Positions 56,601-62,600 of a stretch of 64,000 nt of DNA are shown in pieces; position 1 is the stretch's first letter, and the number at the start of each line of letters is the position of its first letter. This stretch comes from Candidatus Omnitrophota bacterium. Lineage in GTDB: Bacteria > Omnitrophota > Gorgyraeia > Aquiviventales > Aquiviventaceae. The stretch is taken from NCBI GenBank assembly GCA_016206685.1, contig JACQRB010000014.1:1-64000 (forward strand), written 5' to 3'. The translations under genes were made by a program, and so were the position numbers. The notes under the pieces are model-generated. The model saw nothing but the letters and a program-made list of their open reading frames with translations, searched no databases and was not told the DNA's origin.

Positions 56601-59600
56601 CGCTGCGACTTTTGCAGCAGCAGGCTTCAGCTTTCCGACATACGAAGCGGGCAAGACGATACCTGGGGTGCTCCGTGAGGCATATCAGCAAGGGAGTCGT
56701 ACCCCGGTGTGGGGCAGTGAAGTTCTGGGTGGTTTTAGGGAGATATTCGGATCGGGTGGGCCGGCAGCAAAGACGTCATGGCGCAGCTTGACGTTGGCTG
56801 AGGAAACGGCAGGGCTTAGCAAGAGCGCTCAAATGGTCATGGCGCCATCCCAAACCGCCACCTTGGCTGCGGGCATCATGAGGGATGCTGCAATATTTAA
56901 CGCAGGGGTTGGTCTTGTTACTGGTGGACATTCTGCTCTGGACTTGATGTATCAAACCATCACCGATCCAAACATGAAAGCCTTCGCTTTAGCAGCACCT
57001 TTCCTCACCCCCATCGCCTCTCCTATTCTCCAGAGAGCGCCAATAGCCGGGAGAATTGCTAATCTGTTTGAGAAGGGCAACGAAACATTTTTTGCCGAAA
57101 CGTTGGGACGTGGAGTTCTGGCTAGGGCAGAAAGGTATTTCGTTGAAGAATTTATAAAAGAACCTTTGATATCCAAGTCGGTACTGATGTCTCAGTATTT
57201 ACCTGATGGCGCTCGCGAAATAGCTGAAGAGCTATTTGATAGGACTCCAAACATCAGCTCTCACATAAGTGGAGCAACCAGCAGAACGTCAGGAGTGCCC
57301 TTCCACAACTCGATGGGTGTGCTGGGAGTGCTGCAGGGTGGACAGTTCCAGGAAATCCCGACTGGCATAACTGAGCCGAAGATTCTCTACGGAGCAAGTG
57401 GGGAGCCGGTTCGGATGCTCATGCCGGGTGAGGCGGCTTCGGTGGACGTCAGTGCCCAACAGACACCGGTGACGCTCGTGAATGAGCTTGGCAGGCCGTT
57501 TGGTCAGGAGCTTGCTCAGCCTGTGACGCTGTTCGGTACTGACAATCAACCGGTAACAGGATCACCCATTGACGTCGCTGCGTCTTCACCAGCGCTGTTC
57601 GATGCGTCTGGAAACCAACCCCTTACTGAGCCGGTCAAGGTCTATAGTCCAGGCCAGTTGTTTGACGCCTCTGGCAAAGAAGTCGTTCCCGCTCCTGTAC
57701 TAGCTGAAGTAGCTTCAGACATTAGAGCGAAATCATTCCCAACAGTTGACCAACCATTGACGCCCCCTGCGGTTGTGGACGTCGCACTGTTGCCTAAGAC
57801 ATTTGTGCAGGAACATCGGCTCACTAGCCCGGTTACCGTTGACCGCTGGACCTATGACTCCACGAGCAATCTCTACGAGGCGCAAGCGAACCTCCCAGGT
57901 GCCAGCGCACCACTGACGTTCCAGTTCAACCCTACGAGTGGTCCGAGGGTTGACACCATCCAACTTGGTGACACCACGTATGACCACACTGGAATTTCCC
58001 GCATCTTCGAGCCTGGTCTGCATCAGTTTGGTGATCGCGTCTACGCCTTTGAGACACCACTGAAGCTGCCTGTCGCCAACGGCACACCTAACCTGACCAC
58101 GCTGCCACCTTCGATTGTTGATGTGACCCCGCTGATGGGCTTGCTGCCAGCGAATCTGCCGACTGAGCTGCGCAACGACCTGGCGCTCAAGCTAACGCGC
58201 CATGAGGGCAACGTCGCCGAGATTTTGAACCGACCTGAGCTTGCCCTTCAGGACCGGACGCTCATCATGACCTATTTTGCAATTCAAGACCTTATTGACC
58301 CAGCTCAACTCAAACCGGCAGAGGAATCGAAGCTCGTGCAGGCTGTCCATGACCTGGTCGGTCAGGGGATTCCGAAGATTCCTGTCCGCGAGCTGGCGAC
58401 ACGATATGCTCTTCCTATGAGATCTGAGGTGCTTGCCACTGATACCATCCTCCTCATTCCCCAGTTCAAAACAGCGACCGGCGAACGCTCGCCTCCGCCT
58501 GCAGCCGGCGCTCAAGTGATCCCCCTTCATACCGTGCCTTCATTCGGGGCTGCCCCAAGCGCACCAGAAATGCAGATAGCCGCCAGCGCTGAATCAGTCC
58601 CCTTGCCGCAGCTACCTCGTAAGCAAGAACCCCTCATCGAAGAGCCCATTACAGAGCCAGGTGTACCTCCTCTGTCAACTCCCATCCCAACACCTAGCCC
58701 TCTTTCATGGCAATCTCGCGTCAGGGGTACATTGCGCCACGGCAGCAGCTACCTCCAAACCGAACGACCGGTGGAGACGATGCTGGGAAGCGGCTTGGCG
58801 CTGTCGGCGCTGAGTGTGTTCCTGACCGGTGGAGCGACGCTGCCGCTGGTGGCGACGGCTCTCGCGACGGGAGCGGCGGCGTTCTTGAAGCAGGCTCAAA
58901 CCGAAACGCCTGCCGTCGTGCCGCCCGTGGTGGAGCAGGGCGAAGAGCCTATCCGGAAGCCTGCGGAAGTCGTGAACCTCGCTGAGTGGCGAGCGCGCCT
59001 GATGCGAGGCGCCAAAACCGTTCCTGCCCAAGCCTGGAAGATCGCGGCTGGGATTTTTGGAACCCTGACCCTCTCGGACTGGACGAAGTGGTCCGGCAGG
59101 GTGGGGCTGTTCGCAGTGGCAATGGTGCTCGGGTTCCCAGGAGTCGTGTTGGCGCATCAGTTTCTCGCAAAGGCGACGGGACTGTTGGCAGCTCCGGAAG
59201 CATGGACGGCGATCAAAGCCTCTGAGAATACGCTCTGGGGTATTGCGCGGGATGTACTACGAGCCAACGGGATCGAGCCGACGAACACCCAGATTGCGAA
59301 TCTGGTCAATGAGATCGCTCAGCACAACGGCATCGCGAGCCCCGACGTCATCCGGATCGGCCAACAGATCGACGTTCCAAGCCAATACGCGACGCCGGAG
59401 GCCATCGCCCAGCTCACTGGTCAGACTGTTCCGGCTCCTCAGCCACCTGTGGCAGAAACGCCCGCATCGGCTGTTGAGCAGGCCCCACCGACTGCGGAGC
59501 AGGTCGCGCCTCCTGCCCAGGTTCAACCGGCTGCGGGAGAACAGCTCCAAGAGACGTCGTCTGCGGCGCTATCCGCCTGGCAACAGGCGCTGGATGGGCT

Positions 59601-62600
59601 GACCGTGAATGCGGAGTGGCTCAGCAGCGCGTTCCTCATCCTCGCCGGCGTAGCAATCCTCGGCATCGCATCGCTCCTCATCTTCCGCTGGTGGTCCCGC
59701 CGTCGCTCGCAGGTTTCCCAGCCCGTTGCCGAGCCGAAATTTGTCGAGCCAGACGAGGCGATCCCAGTTGAGCAGCCAACCTCTGGCCGGATCATTATGT
59801 TAGATGACCAGGCCGTTGGTGAAGTCAAGCAGCCTGGAGACATCAAGGAGGTTGAAGGCCGCATCTTGTATGGTCGCCTTGAGCAAGAGCGGGTTCAGCT
59901 CATGCAGCGGTATTTGGCTGGTGATCAATCTGTCGAGGCGCGAATCCGCAAGCTCGAAGCACAGCGCAATGACGCCTTGGATCAACTCAAGGTGGCTGCC
60001 GAACAGTATGACGATGACGTGCTCCTGAGTTTGCTTAACCCGGACGGACAGCAACGGTTTGCAGTGGGCCAGCAGATCTCGCGGGATGAGCGGGGCGGCC
60101 GCAACGTGATTGGCGAAATTCTCGAAGCACGCAGAGCCACAGAAGAAGCGGCCAAGCAGCAGGCGCGCGATGCCATCTTGAGCGACGTGGATCAGGCGAT
60201 TTCTGCCAGCACGGAAGCGTGGCAACTTGAACAACACAAGCGAACCTTCCTGGACAATGTCCTTGACCCTGCCAAGCTCGCCAGCCAAGAGTTCACTGAT
60301 GACGAGGTGGCAGCGCTTCGCCAGGAAGTTGTGCGACGCTTTGAGCAGGCCGGAGAGCGGCTCATTGTGACGGAGGCCAAAGCAGAGGAAGCCGTCGCGC
60401 AGAAGTTGGCCGAACGACAGTTGGCTGAGTCAGCTCTCGAAGAGGTTTTAAAGACACGAGAGGTTTACTATCGCGCCTTTGATGAGCGAAAGACCCTGGG
60501 GCTCCAAAAGGTCGAAGAAGCAGGAGAGCCTTATCGACAAGCGCAGACGGAAGCTGCTCAGGCATGGCTGCAGAGCCGAAGGGAGGTAGTCCGTCATCTC
60601 CTTAGGCTCTGGGTACCTCTATGGAAGACAGGACCTAGGGAAGGAGAAACGCCTGAAGCGAAAGTTGAGCGTCTCACGAATACGTTGTTAGAACGGTTCG
60701 AGCGTATCGTTCAGTCTGGCCGATACAGCAACGAAGACGCTTTGCACTTCTTAGATCAACTTGTTCGAGCTAGGACTACTTTTGAGCGGGAAGGTTTGGC
60801 TGAAGAACGGGCGCTTGTTGAACGGCACATCCAAGACCTGATCGCCATGATTGAAGCCGTTTCGGATGGCACTGTCTATTGGGAAGGCAATCTCGTCGGT
60901 CAAGACTTCAACAAGCTCTTCAAAGCGGGCCTTCCTGTGGCCATACTAGGGGATGAGGCCGAAGGACAGCAGCCTCCTTACACGATCACAGTGGTGACTT
61001 CGTCAGGGTTCAAGGGCCGTCGAGAATACATTGGTGATCAAGAGGTCAGCGCTCAGGTAAGCGTACGTGGCACGGCACCTGCCGAGGTCAAAATCGGACC
61101 GACCATCGAAGCCAAAGAAGCCGCCAAACCAGCAGAGGTAGAGGAAGCCGCCGCGCCGACCGACGGCGAAGCCAGCGCGGTGCGGGCCGATGCCGATATT
61201 GTGAGAGTTCGAGTTGAGGGCTCAAAGGTTGTCACTGTAGCAGAAGCGTTGGAAGCTGCCAAAGAGCGTGGAGTTGTCACGGAAGAGGTGATCAACCGGG
61301 TGTCTCAGGGAGCATACCGAGTTGAAGTAGAAATCCAGCGGAGGGACGGTTCCGTTGGAGCGACGATCGATGCCAGACTCATGGGTGGACTCGAATATGG
61401 AGTGGCCCCAGGCAGTTCCATTATCCTTACTCCAACAGCGCCCACCGCCAAGGAGCCACGGCCGGGTGGGCTGGAAGGACAAGCTGGGTTTGCGCTGGTC
61501 GAGGTCCTGCCGGGGGTGGCAGGAGGCGTGCTCGTCAGTATCGCGCTCTACCCGCTGATCGGCTGGCTCGGAGGACTGGCAGGCTTGGCGGTGCTGGGAG
61601 GGCTGTGGTTGGTGGCGTCGCGGATTCGGGCGCCGGCGGAAGAGAAAGCGTCAGGGCTTGCGGTGGGCGTGCCGCGCCTGTCGGTCTTGGAGCCAGACGA
61701 CGGCGGCGATGGCCAGCGCGAACAGGACCATGCCTCCGAAGATGATATACAGGCCCACTTCTCGTTGTTCGATCATCTTCGCTCCTTATTGAGCCACGTG
61801 GCAACGCTGTACAGGATCACCAGCATCCCAATGCCACTGATGAAGATCGTTGGACGAAAGGGAGAAGGAGAAACCACTTGGCCAATTACCACGCTCGCCA
61901 GAAAGATGTTCGCTGCGTTGTATAACGCGTTCGCGAGCCCCTTCCGCTGGCTTTCATCGAGCTTCATCAACTCAAGTATATCGCTCGTCTGGAGCCCTGT
62001 CAATGTCACGCTCACCCCCACACTCCTCAGCCTTGGCTTCCTGCTCGCCTGGGCCCTCGGCTGGATTCCGGATGTCACGCTCGGCGCCGACGGCTGGCAC
62101 GGCTCGCTGCCGTATTTTAGCTTTGGTGGGCTGGCGAAGATCATCAAAGAATCCGGTGAGGGTGGAGACAAGTCGACTACGAAGGAACTGGTGTTCACCA
62201 CGCAAGAAGTCGCAGCTCTGCTCAGAGTCCACCTTAGCACCGTCTACCACTTGATCGACAAGGGTCTATTGAAGGCTTCTAGAATCAGCTCTCACATCAT
62301 CCGTATCCACCGTGATGCACTCGAGGAGACATTTGGCGCAGGAGCACCTGAGGTGAAGTGGTTGACCGTGGAAGAGGTCGCGAAGCGAGTCAAGCTTCAC
62401 TATAGAACACTGCTACGTCGGATCCATGCGAAAGGACTAAAGGCGTATCGGCTCGGGGGCGGCGAGGGAGACTTTCGCATCCGCCAGGATGATCTTAACG
62501 CCTTTCTCACCGCCAGGAAGACAAATCCTGCGCTCACGCCGCCCGCCGCCAGGAGCGGGCAGACAGGGTCCGAAGTCTTCCCAGGGCCATGGTTCCCGCC

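Noticed and set aside
61535..61804. An 89-codon minus-strand frame overlapping the small membrane protein genes
   Set aside because: It is in a different frame from the two supported genes, rich in Pro and Arg, with no ribosome binding site.
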